Source of the DNA: Firmicutes bacterium UBA2296
GTDB lineage: Bacteria; Bacillota; UBA994
DNA: 10,783 bases
Assembly (NCBI GenBank): GCA_002345475.1
Contig: DDWC01000007.1
Location: forward strand, 2,154-12,936
Direction of reading: 5' to 3'
Part shown: positions 1 to 7,569 of the stretch, in pieces
How the letters are laid out: the number at the start of each line of letters is the position of its first letter
How positions within the stretch are numbered: position 1 is the first letter of the stretch
Program-made: the position numbers and the translations under genes
The notes under the pieces: generated by a model
Databases searched by the model: none
What the model was told of the DNA's origin: nothing
The model's input: the letters and a program-made list of their open reading frames with translations, nothing else

Positions 1-287
1 ACGCCAAAATATTCCACAACTACTACAGTATAATCTTCGCTCAGCCGGCGCATCAGGGGCCCGAAATCGGCAGAAGGCAATGAAACTCCCGAGCCGGGCA
101 GAAGCACAATGGTGTCCGCGCCGCTGCCCATAGAATAGACATGCATCTTGCGCCCTTCCACCTCGACCAGTTGGCCGTAGGGAGCGATCGCCGCAAGCTC
201 GCCTCTGGATAGAAGGGAGTTGACGATGAACCCTATCACGTTAGCTGAAATGAAGATCACAGCCAGAACAATCCCTATTTTTGTCAT
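1..287 (-). CDS. Membrane-anchored alpha/beta hydrolase, N-terminal part (cut by the window edge)
   Basis: About 95 codons of the 5' end are visible, and the gene runs off the left edge. The ATG is preceded by AGGAG (295-299) at 7 nt, which fixes the start. Residues about 4-23 form one hydrophobic segment (signal anchor), followed by a short polar linker and a strand containing VEVEGRKMHVYSMG. The sequence IVLLPGSG (60-67) matches the first beta strand and oxyanion-loop region of alpha/beta hydrolases, and VVVVEYFGV (88-96) matches the next core strand. The nucleophile, acid and histidine lie outside the window, so activity cannot be judged. The gene starts 19 bp after the winged-helix regulator gene ends, so the two are probably co-transcribed and the hydrolase is a likely target of that regulator. 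Fold assignment is fairly secure; the substrate is unknown. Confidence 0.75.
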   Translation of the reverse strand, partial: MTKIGIVLAVIFISANVIGFIVNSLLSRGELAAIAPYGQLVEVEGRKMHVYSMGSGADTIVLLPGSGVSLPSADFGPLMRRLSEDYTVVVVEYFG

Positions 288-294
288 TATGCTT

Positions 295-299
295 CTCCT
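295..299 (-). promoter_or_regulatory. Ribosome binding site of the left-edge hydrolase
   Basis: AGGAG on the minus strand, 7 nt before the ATG at 287. It decides the start of the partial hydrolase gene. Confidence 0.8.
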
Positions 300-306
300 C
301 TTGCTT

Positions 307-843
307 TTAGTTTTCATGGTTGGTTTCCGTCCTTTCGTCAAAAGAAGGTGAAGAAATAATGGACAGTATGCGCTGTCTTCTCTTCCCGTCTCGCTGGTTT
401 GGCAGATGTTTGCGCAAGAGATTACCCACGTCAGCCAGCAACTCGTCAAACTCCTCGTCGCTGAGTAGCAGGGTGTTATTGGCCAGGAAAATCTTGTCCG
501 CAGCGGGATCAGCGCTCTCATCGGCAAAGTAGCGCGCCAAATCTGCGTAGATTTTCATCAGGAAGCCAAAACAGTTGTTCAGGGTGTTCTCTTTGGAGTT
601 AATCTCTCTCAGCCTCTCTACACTCAATGCGTAAGTCCTTTCCACCGAACCCCGCACCCGGGTCTCGGCGACCACGGACAGGATGCCGTGCTCAGCCAGC
701 AGCTTCAAATGACGATAGAGAGTAGTCCTCGGTACGTCCTGCATAAGTTGCGCCAGGTCTCCGGCAGTGACAGTCTCACTGACCGCCACATGCTGGATGA
801 TCCTGCCCCGTATCGGGTTTAACAGCAGCGCGTTGTTGTCCAT
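307..843 (-). CDS. Winged-helix transcriptional regulator (ArsR-like)
   Basis: A 178-residue cytoplasmic DNA-binding protein. Residues about 5-75 form a winged-helix domain: LLNPIRGRIIQHV is the first helix, TAGDLAQLMQDVPRTTLYRHLKLLAEHGIL (26-55) is the helix-turn-helix with recognition helix about 39-50, and the hydrophobic and charged stretch 56-74 (VVAETRVRGSVERTYAL) is the wing. Residues about 80-160 are mostly helical and likely form dimer or ligand contacts; no Cys/His metal site is evident. The start ATG has GAGGTG about 5 nt upstream. The promoter directly upstream holds a perfect dyad between its -35 and -10 boxes, which suggests autoregulation. The gene is followed after 19 bp by a membrane-anchored hydrolase. 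It resembles ArsR-type or HTH_20 regulators more than MarR or PadR; the effector is unknown. Confidence 0.8.
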   Translation of the reverse strand: MDNNALLLNPIRGRIIQHVAVSETVTAGDLAQLMQDVPRTTLYRHLKLLAEHGILSVVAETRVRGSVERTYALSVERLREINSKENTLNNCFGFLMKIYADLARYFADESADPAADKIFLANNTLLLSDEEFDELLADVGNLLRKHLPNQRDGKRRQRILSIISSPSFDERTETNHEN

Positions 844-854
844 ATTTACACCTC

Positions 855-896
855 ACTTATTCCATGAGTGATTATAATCCCACCAATGGGATAAGT
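855..896. repeat. Wider inverted repeat spanning the promoter
   Basis: ACTTATTCCAT (855-865) and ATGGGATAAGT (886-896) are inverted copies matching at 10 of 11 positions and 20 bp apart. The second arm overlaps the spacer dyad and the -35 box, while the first lies at the predicted transcription start. This could be a second half-site pair for the same regulator. Confidence 0.45.
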
Positions 897-899
897 CAA
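871..899 (-). promoter_or_regulatory. Sigma-A-type promoter of the winged-helix regulator unit
   Basis: On the minus strand, TTGACT (894-899) is followed by a 17-bp spacer and a perfect TATAAT (871-876). The start of transcription should fall near 864, giving a short leader before the ATG at 843. No other good promoter is seen in this gap. Confidence 0.8.
877..892. promoter_or_regulatory. Probable operator dyad inside the promoter spacer
   Basis: ATCCCA and TGGGAT form perfect 6-bp arms around a 4-bp centre, filling 16 of the 17 bp between the -35 and -10 boxes. A protein bound here would block RNA polymerase. The gene next to it encodes a winged-helix regulator, so that protein is the likely ligand. 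This assignment is inferred from position. Confidence 0.6.
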
Positions 900-922
900 C
901 GGGATTTGTCTCTTTCTTAAAC

Positions 923-994
923 AAATTTTCGCCGCAACAAACAACCCCACTTTAGTACACGGCTCTTTTCTTAGCCATGTGCCAAAGTGGGGAT
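923..994 (-). repeat. Dispersed hairpin repeat, copy 1
   Basis: This 72-bp element is about 84% identical to 9606-9678 by manual alignment (11 mismatches and one 1-nt gap). It comprises a conserved flank (CGCCGCAAC on the plus strand), a short A-rich spacer, a 20-nt arm, an 8-nt loop and the second arm. Both copies have the same orientation and sit at the 3' end of a transcription unit. The flank beyond the T-tract is conserved too, which a plain terminator does not need. Confidence 0.75.
939..992 (-). terminator. Rho-independent-type terminator after the M50-like gene
   Basis: Read on the minus strand, a 20-bp stem (arms 973-992 and 945-964) encloses the 8-nt loop 965-972. It is closed by CCCC/GGGG and followed by the T-rich stretch TTGTTTG. 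It begins 31 bp after the stop codon of the M50-like gene. The stem has two G-U pairs and one A-C mismatch. The plus strand has no T-tract, so it should act only in the gene direction. It likely ends the seven-gene operon. Confidence 0.7.
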
Positions 995-1023
995 GACGGT
1001 TTGCGCCTACACCCAGTGAACTG

Positions 1024-2391
1024 TCAACGCTTCACGAAGACGACCACTTCTCCCTCGGCTGCAGTTGACGAAAGGACGACACGTCCCGAAGCAGCATTGG
1101 GACGAAATCCGTAGCCGATGGTCGCCCTCACGTTTGTAAGAACCTGACGGCGAACATTGTCCTCAACGTAATGTATCGTCACCTGATCATGCTGCCCCAT
1201 GACAAACACTGAAAGTTGCAGCAAACCTGTTTGCGAAGTGTCCACCACGCCCACAACCTCATCGGTGACGTCTGCCAGCTTCCCTCTGTAAATCATCTCG
1301 TACGCCTCGTCGCTGTAGTCCTCAGGTGAAAACAGTCCCTGGTCGAGACGCTGCAGCAGATCAACTAACCTGCGCTGGTTCTCCGACACCTCCCGAGAAC
1401 TGGCATAGAGCTCTAGCCGCCCACCGCTGTCGTCAGACCTGACTTCCAGCCTGTATGACCCGGCCTCAAGGGCAAAGTCAGTAAACTGCGCAAAGGGCAG
1501 CGCGGAGTCTGTCTCACTCAGCATTATGTACTCCCGCCCCGTATAGAGAATGCCACCCGGCCTGTCCGTCACCAGCCTTACGGCAGACGGCTCTCTGGTG
1601 CGAAGCGCGTAGACCATGTCATAAACCGCAACCTCGTCAACCTCAAACTCGTGAACTGTGTTCCAGCCGCTCTCCATACCTGAAAACGTCACTTGAACTC
1701 GGAAGTCGTATTCACTGGGGAAACGGGGACGACCCGCCATGTTGCTGACGACAGGCAACAGAAGAAGCACCGCCACCAGTATGGCAGCAAGGGCCGCAAT
1801 GTGCATCTTGGTGTTCCTTGCCGCAAGCAGACTCTCGTACCGCTCCCGGTATGCCACAAGCAGTGACTTTGGATCCACCAACTTCCACACGACCCAGGCC
1901 GTCACAGCAATCAATACCGCAAAGAAAGCAGATACTGCCAGCGGGCTAACCCCAGCATTGGTGATGAATCTGACCACATCTTCACCATGCAAGTCGACGC
2001 CGTACATATATAGCATGGGTATTACGACATTGGCAGCGAGACTGGCAGAAATCATCATGAACAACAGCAAGGTCACCGTGCGTATCTTTCTGCTCGGCCG
2101 CAGCCGGGTCAGCAGCAGCATGGGAAGCCAGACCAGGTAAGGGAACATGGGTCCGCTGATGGCGATGAAGGCCCGTTGTGTCGCGCCGATAGCCCCCTGG
2201 TAGGAGACATGGGGCGACCCGGTCAAGAAGTTCACGTCAAAATTCGTCACCCGACCCCCCACCAGAATGACGGCCAGCGCATGGCCTCCTTCGTGGACAA
2301 CGGTGTATAGAAACACAGCGGCAACAGCCACCCCCATCAGAGCAACCACAGTAATCAAAGGCTTCATGCGTCTCTGTTGCTCGCGGCTCAT
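1024..2391 (-). CDS. M50-like membrane zinc metalloprotease with an exported C-terminal domain
   Basis: This 455-residue protein has about five membrane segments (about 11-31, 78-95, 104-130, 148-170, 196-215). The first carries HEGGH (33-37), the HExxH zinc site in a setting (TVVHEGGHALAVILVGGRV) typical of M50/M50B site-2-protease-like families. SGP (79-81) in the second segment and N121, P125 and D133 or D138 in the third resemble the other family motifs; one of those acids may be the third zinc ligand. Residues about 220-455 are non-membrane, rich in beta strands and probably exported. GGAGGAGG lies 7 nt before the ATG. The gene is last in the operon, 23 bp after the ATPase gene. M50-type proteases cut membrane-embedded substrates such as anti-sigma factors, signal peptides and peptide precursors. 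The substrate here is unknown, and loss of activity cannot be excluded. Confidence 0.7.
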   Translation of the reverse strand: MSREQQRRMKPLITVVALMGVAVAAVFLYTVVHEGGHALAVILVGGRVTNFDVNFLTGSPHVSYQGAIGATQRAFIAISGPMFPYLVWLPMLLLTRLRPSRKIRTVTLLLFMMISASLAANVVIPMLYMYGVDLHGEDVVRFITNAGVSPLAVSAFFAVLIAVTAWVVWKLVDPKSLLVAYRERYESLLAARNTKMHIAALAAILVAVLLLLPVVSNMAGRPRFPSEYDFRVQVTFSGMESGWNTVHEFEVDEVAVYDMVYALRTREPSAVRLVTDRPGGILYTGREYIMLSETDSALPFAQFTDFALEAGSYRLEVRSDDSGGRLELYASSREVSENQRRLVDLLQRLDQGLFSPEDYSDEAYEMIYRGKLADVTDEVVGVVDTSQTGLLQLSVFVMGQHDQVTIHYVEDNVRRQVLTNVRATIGYGFRPNAASGRVVLSSTAAEGEVVVFVKR

Positions 2392-2414
2392 GCCCTAACC
2401 TCCTCCCCAACTGG

Positions 2415-3173
2415 CTAAATGCAATGCTCTCTCATGGTCGCCACAACTTCCTGAAATCTGTCCTCCAGGCCCTCGCTGGCTGCTTCGGCAAACTGCATTT
2501 CCCTCACGATCTTCCCGTCGCGCATAAACATAATACGCTGGGTCTGCGCCGCCACTCTGGCATCGTGGGTTACCAGCACTACCGCAGTACCCTCGTCGCT
2601 GATTTCCGCAAAAATGTCCATAATTTCCTGTGCCGATTGTGAGTTAAGAGATCCGGTAGGCTCATCAGCGAAAAGTACGGCCGGCCTGCTCATCAGCGCG
2701 CGACATATCCCCACGCGCTGCAACTGCCCTCCAGACACTTCGGTGACGCCGCGCTCTTCCAGTCCGGCGATGCCCGTCCTCTCCATAAGCATCCTCGCTC
2801 TGGCGACTATCTTGCCGTTATGTCCCCGGTTGTCACGCATGGAGGGCAGGATTATGTTGTCCAGGATGTTCAGGTTCTTGAGCAAGGTCGGTTGCTGAAA
2901 AACAAACCCCATTCTTGTTCGGCGCATGTCAGCCAGCTCATTCTCCGTCATCCCCGATATATCTCGGCCTTCGAAATGCACTCGCCCGGAGTCCACACCG
3001 TCCATGCCACTGAGGGCAAACATCAGGGTCGATTTACCTGACCCTGAAGGGCCCATGATGGAAACAAACTCTCCCTCACTTACTGCAAGCGATACCCCGT
3101 CAAGAACCTTGCGGGACTTATCCCCGTCACCGAACGATTTTACTATGTTTTCGCCAAAAAATACACTTTTCAT
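2415..3173 (-). CDS. ABC transporter ATPase, antimicrobial-peptide/lipoprotein exporter type
   Basis: A 252-residue cytoplasmic nucleotide-binding subunit with all core motifs: Walker A GPSGSGKST (41-49), Q-loop FQQP (92-95), signature VSGGQLQRV (146-154), Walker B VLFADEP (166-172) with catalytic E171, and H-loop VTHD (201-204). The D-loop reads GSLNSQS, with Asn where most families have Asp. Asn here is common in BceA-like ATPases, which fits the MacB/LolD/BceA clade that pairs with FtsX-type permeases. AAAGGAG lies 7 nt before the ATG. Only 3 bp separate it from the permease stop codon, so the two are surely partners. In this clade the pump works mechanically on substrates at the outer membrane face, removing antimicrobial peptides or handling lipoproteins or lipids. 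Confidence 0.92.
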   Translation of the reverse strand: MKSVFFGENIVKSFGDGDKSRKVLDGVSLAVSEGEFVSIMGPSGSGKSTLMFALSGMDGVDSGRVHFEGRDISGMTENELADMRRTRMGFVFQQPTLLKNLNILDNIILPSMRDNRGHNGKIVARARMLMERTGIAGLEERGVTEVSGGQLQRVGICRALMSRPAVLFADEPTGSLNSQSAQEIMDIFAEISDEGTAVVLVTHDARVAAQTQRIMFMRDGKIVREMQFAEAASEGLEDRFQEVVATMREHCI

Positions 3174-3176
3174 AAT

Positions 3177-5495
3177 CTACTCCTTTATTCTTTGCAGAAG
3201 GTTTGTACGTCCAGCGCCGGACGTGCCGACCCAGGTTGCAAGTAACACTGTGCCTGCCATGAGAAGCGGCATTAAAAGATAAGCTAATACGGGATTAACC
3301 ACGAACCGGAATGACTCTCCACCAAAAGAGGCCATGGCCTTACCCGCCAGCATCCCTCCCAGGGTGTTTGCCAGCAGCGTGCCCATAAAAACACCTGCAA
3401 TCACCACCAGCACCGAGCGGGAAACATACTGCAGCCTGATGTCCGAGTTTCTGAATCCGCAAGCTTTCATCACGGCTATGGAGTACCTATCCTTGGCAAT
3501 CAGCATTTTCATGAACAGGACCGTTATGAGCGCCGTAATCACCGTGGCCACCGCCAGCGAGGCATAGGCGGCTTTGCCCACGGAAGTGATGCTCGTGCCA
3601 AAGGTCTGGGCCACAAACTCATCCACCCCAGTTACCTTGGCAAAGGCGAATCGCTCTGTGTATTCCCTAACCTTGCCACTGATCAGGGTTTTGTCCGTCA
3701 GTTCAGCGCACACTATGGACCACATGACGCTGGCAGAGTTGTCGTCAAAGACTGCCTTGGCCGTCTTGCCTCCGTTGGTGATGTCGGAATAGATGCCACA
3801 TACCGCGAGTTGTGTATCCCTCCCATCAATCACCAGGGTAATTATGTCGCCCACTTTCACGTTGAGTTCACTGGCATTGATGACGGAGAGAGCAATCTCA
3901 CCTTCTTCAGTGGGGGCTCTACCCTGGGAATAATCCACCGGGAAAATCCCGTGGTCGCCCAGCTCAACGTTCAGGTTTGCCACCAGGCCTGCGTCAGTCT
4001 GTACGCTAAAGGACTTTGTCGTCAGAGCAACATACCTGGCAATGTCTCTGTCGCCTGCCATGGCCGCCACGACTGCTCGCGCATTTTCGTCCATGTTGGC
4101 TCCCTGCTGCAGGTCAAATCTCATGTCGTAGTCGCCTATGCCCATATATCTGATGAAGCTTTTTGAGGAAATGGTGTTGTGCAGGTTTTGCGGGACCGCG
4201 ATGATGAAAGCCGCAGTGACCAATACCACCAGTATCGTGCCGTAGAGACCCTTCCTGGCAAGCACATCTCTGACCCCGAGGAATATATTCGTCTCCAGGA
4301 GTCGGTTTTTGCTCAGCCATATCCGGTTCTTACCGTTTGGTTTCTCCTGTGAAGTTCCAAAACGTATAGCGTCCGCAGCAGATATGCGACTGAACTTCCT
4401 CAGCAAGCCGTTTACGTAAGCAATAAGCACCAGGAAGACAATGGCAACACCCACAATGCCTAGTACCGGGGCCAGCGACGCATTGCCACTCTCCCCCATG
4501 TACAGCCGGATGTTCTCAAGCAGCAAGCCCCGTAGCCCCAGCGACAGCGCATACCCCAGTGCCGAGCCCGCCAGGGCCATGGCAGCATACTGAGCGAGAT
4601 AAATCTTCTTAATGTCGGACACCCGCATGCCAACTGCTTTCATGACCCCAATTTCGCGATAGTCATCCTCGATTTTCGCCAGAAGCGTAAACCGGATGCA
4701 CATAAAGGCAATTGCCACCACCAGAGCGCTCACAAGGAGTAGAACCGCGATCATCATTCCATCGGAGATGGCATTGATCGTCTTAAAAAGCGGGTATGTG
4801 AGGGTCGGCCCGTTTGCCTCAAGTCCGGCCGATATATATGCCGTCTCAAACTCTCGCAGCCCTGACAGGTCCTTCAGTCTAAACTCAATGAGGTATTCTG
4901 TGCTACCCAGAGACTTGATCTCCCCGAGATCCTCTGGGCTGACCAGAAATCTCTTGGAGGACGATAGAGTGGAGTTCATCTGCGAATCCCGGACAAACCC
5001 CGCCACCACCAGTTCCTGCCCGAAGACTACCAGCCTGTCGCCGATCTGTGCGGTACTGTCCTTCATATAGCATATGGGGACATAGACTTCGCCGACGGAG
5101 GGGCGGACTGTGTTTCCGTCTAGAGCCAACAGATAGTCGAACTTGTCACTCTGCACGGAGAAGCCGTTATCCTGGACATTGTCCACCAGAGATTTCCCGT
5201 TGATAACAATGTGCGAGCCGTCGATATTTACAAATTCCAGCACCTGAAACTCGTCGACCATGGCGTTCTGTCTTGCAAATGCGCTCAGCCGCCCGATGTC
5301 TATGTCCCCGGTGTGCATCTGCATGAAGTGCGGGGTCTTGGCCATGGTCATCAGGGCATCTATGGAGCCCCACAGGTTGACCACGAGAATCGCTGCCAGC
5401 GAGACCAGCATGGCTGCAGCCGCCACAAAAAAGACAGTTGTCAGGGTTATCACCTTGTTCTTTACAAGGTCACTACGAACTAAACGGAAATACAT
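3177..5495 (-). CDS. FtsX/MacB-type ABC transporter permease, duplicated form
   Basis: A 772-residue permease built of two similar halves. Predicted membrane segments lie at about 16-40, 246-272, 300-322, 343-362, 416-436, 643-667, 690-712 and 733-755. Two large external loops of about 205 residues each (about 41-245 and 437-642) follow the first segment of each half. Each FtsX domain has the characteristic cytoplasmic coupling helix: YREIGVMKAVGM (279-290) and RYSIAVMKACGF (670-681). This is the type VII ABC fold with four segments per half, unlike the single ten-segment BceB layout. GGAGG (5502-5506) is 6 nt before the ATG. The permease follows the lipoprotein gene by 16 bp and precedes its ATPase by 3 bp. 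The substrate is unknown; lipoproteins, lipids or antimicrobial peptides are the family precedents. Confidence 0.9.
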   Translation of the reverse strand: MYFRLVRSDLVKNKVITLTTVFFVAAAAMLVSLAAILVVNLWGSIDALMTMAKTPHFMQMHTGDIDIGRLSAFARQNAMVDEFQVLEFVNIDGSHIVINGKSLVDNVQDNGFSVQSDKFDYLLALDGNTVRPSVGEVYVPICYMKDSTAQIGDRLVVFGQELVVAGFVRDSQMNSTLSSSKRFLVSPEDLGEIKSLGSTEYLIEFRLKDLSGLREFETAYISAGLEANGPTLTYPLFKTINAISDGMMIAVLLLVSALVVAIAFMCIRFTLLAKIEDDYREIGVMKAVGMRVSDIKKIYLAQYAAMALAGSALGYALSLGLRGLLLENIRLYMGESGNASLAPVLGIVGVAIVFLVLIAYVNGLLRKFSRISAADAIRFGTSQEKPNGKNRIWLSKNRLLETNIFLGVRDVLARKGLYGTILVVLVTAAFIIAVPQNLHNTISSKSFIRYMGIGDYDMRFDLQQGANMDENARAVVAAMAGDRDIARYVALTTKSFSVQTDAGLVANLNVELGDHGIFPVDYSQGRAPTEEGEIALSVINASELNVKVGDIITLVIDGRDTQLAVCGIYSDITNGGKTAKAVFDDNSASVMWSIVCAELTDKTLISGKVREYTERFAFAKVTGVDEFVAQTFGTSITSVGKAAYASLAVATVITALITVLFMKMLIAKDRYSIAVMKACGFRNSDIRLQYVSRSVLVVIAGVFMGTLLANTLGGMLAGKAMASFGGESFRFVVNPVLAYLLMPLLMAGTVLLATWVGTSGAGRTNLLQRIKE

Positions 5496-5511
5496 GTGCT
5501 GCCTCCCTGCC

Positions 5512-6615
5512 TTAATCCCATGCGGTGCCCGAAGCCCCGTCGAGTAATATCCAGCAACTCACCCTGCCTGTTTGCAGCAAGTTAGAGCGCAAGTTGCCCC
5601 TGGTGAAGGCTCTATCTTCAATTACATAGGTGTAGTCAGCAGATTCGCTGTAGCCCATAAAGGAACCATCTGGTCCGAAAAGGGATTCCGGCAACTCCAC
5701 CGTGCCCTCCCGCAGCTGAACCAGCGTTACACCCAGCAACTCTCCCTGATCACCGAAATACTGATCGGACAGGCTCAGCCAGGGGGTGACTTCCCCGGTG
5801 CCTGTGTCGAGGCCATAAAGGCAGACATAGTCGTTGTTGCTGCCGCCGTACCCTTGGAAGTACAGGGTGTGGCCCGAGAAGCTGTAATAGTCCCCTCCCC
5901 TGGCCAGCACCTCGACATTACCGCCGTCCAGATCCGCGCGGCAGTATGTGTCGGCGTCTGCCAGCCAGTAATAGATACAATCCTGATTAACACAAACGCT
6001 GTGCACATAACCCTCGATCAGGTTTCGCAGAGTACCTGTTTCCAGGTCGTAGGAGCAGAGCCTGGCGGTGTTATGGCTGTAGACGACGCCATCTCGGTAA
6101 TACGCAATGCTCATATCGGGCACAAGTAACTCCATCCCGCTTCCGTCCAGGTTAGCTTTGTAAACCTGTGGCGAGTTGCTGGCGTCCCGCAGGTCAAAAT
6201 ACATGCCGCTTTCGGCCACAAAGAGGTTGCCGCAATACCCGTCCACCAGTTTCTGCCGGTCTGTTCCGTCTGTTCTCACCCGGTAAAGAGAAAACTGGTC
6301 TTGGTAGTTGACGTAGTAAACCCATCCGCCCAGGACATTGATCAGCGAAGGGTAATCGTCACTGATTTTCGTCTTCTCTGTGCCATCAAGGCGCGCTTTG
6401 TAAAGGTGCCAACCAGCCATTTCACTGCGGTAGTAGACCCATCCCTGCCCGTCGCCGCCCATTAGGCCCCCAGCGCCAATGTTCCCACCACTAAAGCCTA
6501 GCTTTTCCACGGTCGGCAGGCTCGGATCATCGTCAGGCGGCAAGTCCGGCGAGGTGCTGGTGCAACCAGTCAGTAATACAGCAACAACAAGCATTAGACA
6601 TGCTGCTTTCTTCAT
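5512..6615 (-). CDS. Beta-propeller lipoprotein (DUF5050-like repeats)
   Basis: A 367-residue protein with a classic lipoprotein signal: MKK, a hydrophobic stretch, then LLTGC with lipidated Cys18. A Pro/Asp-rich linker (about 19-36) leads to about six repeats of the form 'G-x-V/I-Y-Y ... LY-x-x-x-LDGT ... KL', for example GWVYYRSEMAGWHLYKARLDG and GWVYYVNYQDQFSLYRVRTDG. These match DUF5050-type propeller blades. The C-terminus has an extra hydrophobic strand region. It should sit on the outer membrane face and act as a binding or scaffold module rather than an enzyme, as no catalytic motif is seen. The ATG overlaps the stop of the preceding gene (ATGA), and AAGGA abuts the start, so translation is probably coupled. 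Its place directly before the permease suggests it is an accessory substrate-binding partner. Confidence 0.8.
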   Translation of the reverse strand: MKKAACLMLVVAVLLTGCTSTSPDLPPDDDPSLPTVEKLGFSGGNIGAGGLMGGDGQGWVYYRSEMAGWHLYKARLDGTEKTKISDDYPSLINVLGGWVYYVNYQDQFSLYRVRTDGTDRQKLVDGYCGNLFVAESGMYFDLRDASNSPQVYKANLDGSGMELLVPDMSIAYYRDGVVYSHNTARLCSYDLETGTLRNLIEGYVHSVCVNQDCIYYWLADADTYCRADLDGGNVEVLARGGDYYSFSGHTLYFQGYGGSNNDYVCLYGLDTGTGEVTPWLSLSDQYFGDQGELLGVTLVQLREGTVELPESLFGPDGSFMGYSESADYTYVIEDRAFTRGNLRSNLLQTGRVSCWILLDGASGTAWD

Positions 6616-7556
6616 TCCTTTGCACCCGGGAAGAAGACCGGCCAGCCGATGGTGATGTAGCGGTAGGCTTCGGGAAACGCTGCGGCATATATCTGCAGTA
6701 CCGCTCCACTGGAGTCATGGGGAGAAAGGCCTACCAACTGGGGATTGCGCAGCGAAAGGAAATCGATGTCTGGCTGAAGCTCTTGCTCGCTGGCCAGCCC
6801 ATAATGTAGACCACCAAATACGCCCGCTACCGGAATGCCAAACTGAGCCTCTGCCGCAAGGACTATGCTCTGCAGCGAAGGGTGGCCACAACCAATGATG
6901 ACCACCAGACCCTTGCCCTCTACGTTGACCACCAAGGATTGCTCCCAGCCCAGTGGGTCCCACAACAGGAAAGGAAACGGGTTCAGGTAGGGCAGGCGTC
7001 CGAGCAGCGCCACGCCCGGGGCTATCTCTCGCGACTCGGTAACCAGTACGCTCTCATGGGAGGGGTGTCGCAGGTCGACAGGGGTGTACACCGGCGCCGA
7101 CACTCCCGCAGGCAATACAAATGACCCCTTTCGCCAAGATGCATTGCCACCAACGTGGTCAGGATGATTATGGGTTATCACCACGATGTCCGCGGGGCTA
7201 ATATCGCGCTCTAACTCTGCCAGGTTGTGCTCCAGTGGTGAAGGCAGTGTTCTGGCTTCGTTGTTGCCCAGATCCAGCAATATCGTAGTGTGATCTGTCT
7301 CCACGACATAGGAAACACCGTGCCCGCTTCTGAAGGCATCGGACTTGGCCCAGGACTCAAACACCGGCATAATCATCAAGTGGCTGGTGCTGGCCAGTGG
7401 CACTGGCGATGCTTGGCTGATCTGGCTGTGCTGCTTCACCTGCCGCAGAGCCAGGCCAATCCTGGCCCCGGATACCGCCGCCATCAGGACGACGACGCTT
7501 AATACAACTTTCAGGAAAACATATTTTCGACGGCCTTTGCTAGTTCTTTTGGTCAT
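6612..7556 (-). CDS. Membrane-anchored metallo-beta-lactamase-fold protein, DHPS-like
   Basis: A 314-residue protein with a basic N-terminus and one membrane segment (about 12-31), so the catalytic domain is probably external. The MBL zinc motif is THNHPDHVGG (128-137: H129, H131, D133, H134). Further conserved blocks are LLDLGNN (93-99), GCGHPSLQSI (222-231), VFGGLHYG (246-253) and SPHDSSG (278-284). The pairing of GC-x-H-P with GG-x-H matches the 7,8-dihydropterin-6-methyl-4-aminobenzene-phosphate-synthase-like MBL group, whose physiological reactions are mostly unknown. The chosen ATG has CAGGTG 5 nt upstream and lies 13 bp after the hydrolase stop. A longer in-frame start at 7661 would overlap the hydrolase gene by about 90 bp and is unlikely. 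The stop overlaps the next start by 4 bp. A hydrolytic role on a small molecule is plausible; the substrate is not known. Confidence 0.85.
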   Translation of the reverse strand: MTKRTSKGRRKYVFLKVVLSVVVLMAAVSGARIGLALRQVKQHSQISQASPVPLASTSHLMIMPVFESWAKSDAFRSGHGVSYVVETDHTTILLDLGNNEARTLPSPLEHNLAELERDISPADIVVITHNHPDHVGGNASWRKGSFVLPAGVSAPVYTPVDLRHPSHESVLVTESREIAPGVALLGRLPYLNPFPFLLWDPLGWEQSLVVNVEGKGLVVIIGCGHPSLQSIVLAAEAQFGIPVAGVFGGLHYGLASEQELQPDIDFLSLRNPQLVGLSPHDSSGAVLQIYAAAFPEAYRYITIGWPVFFPGAKE

Positions 7557-7569
7557 AAATACACCTGCT

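Noticed and set aside
923..994. Hairpin repeat as an attachment site or IS end
   Set aside because: There is no transposase, target-site duplication or terminal repeat around either copy. The strand-specific G-U pairing and T-tract favour an RNA terminator, though a MITE-like origin is not excluded.
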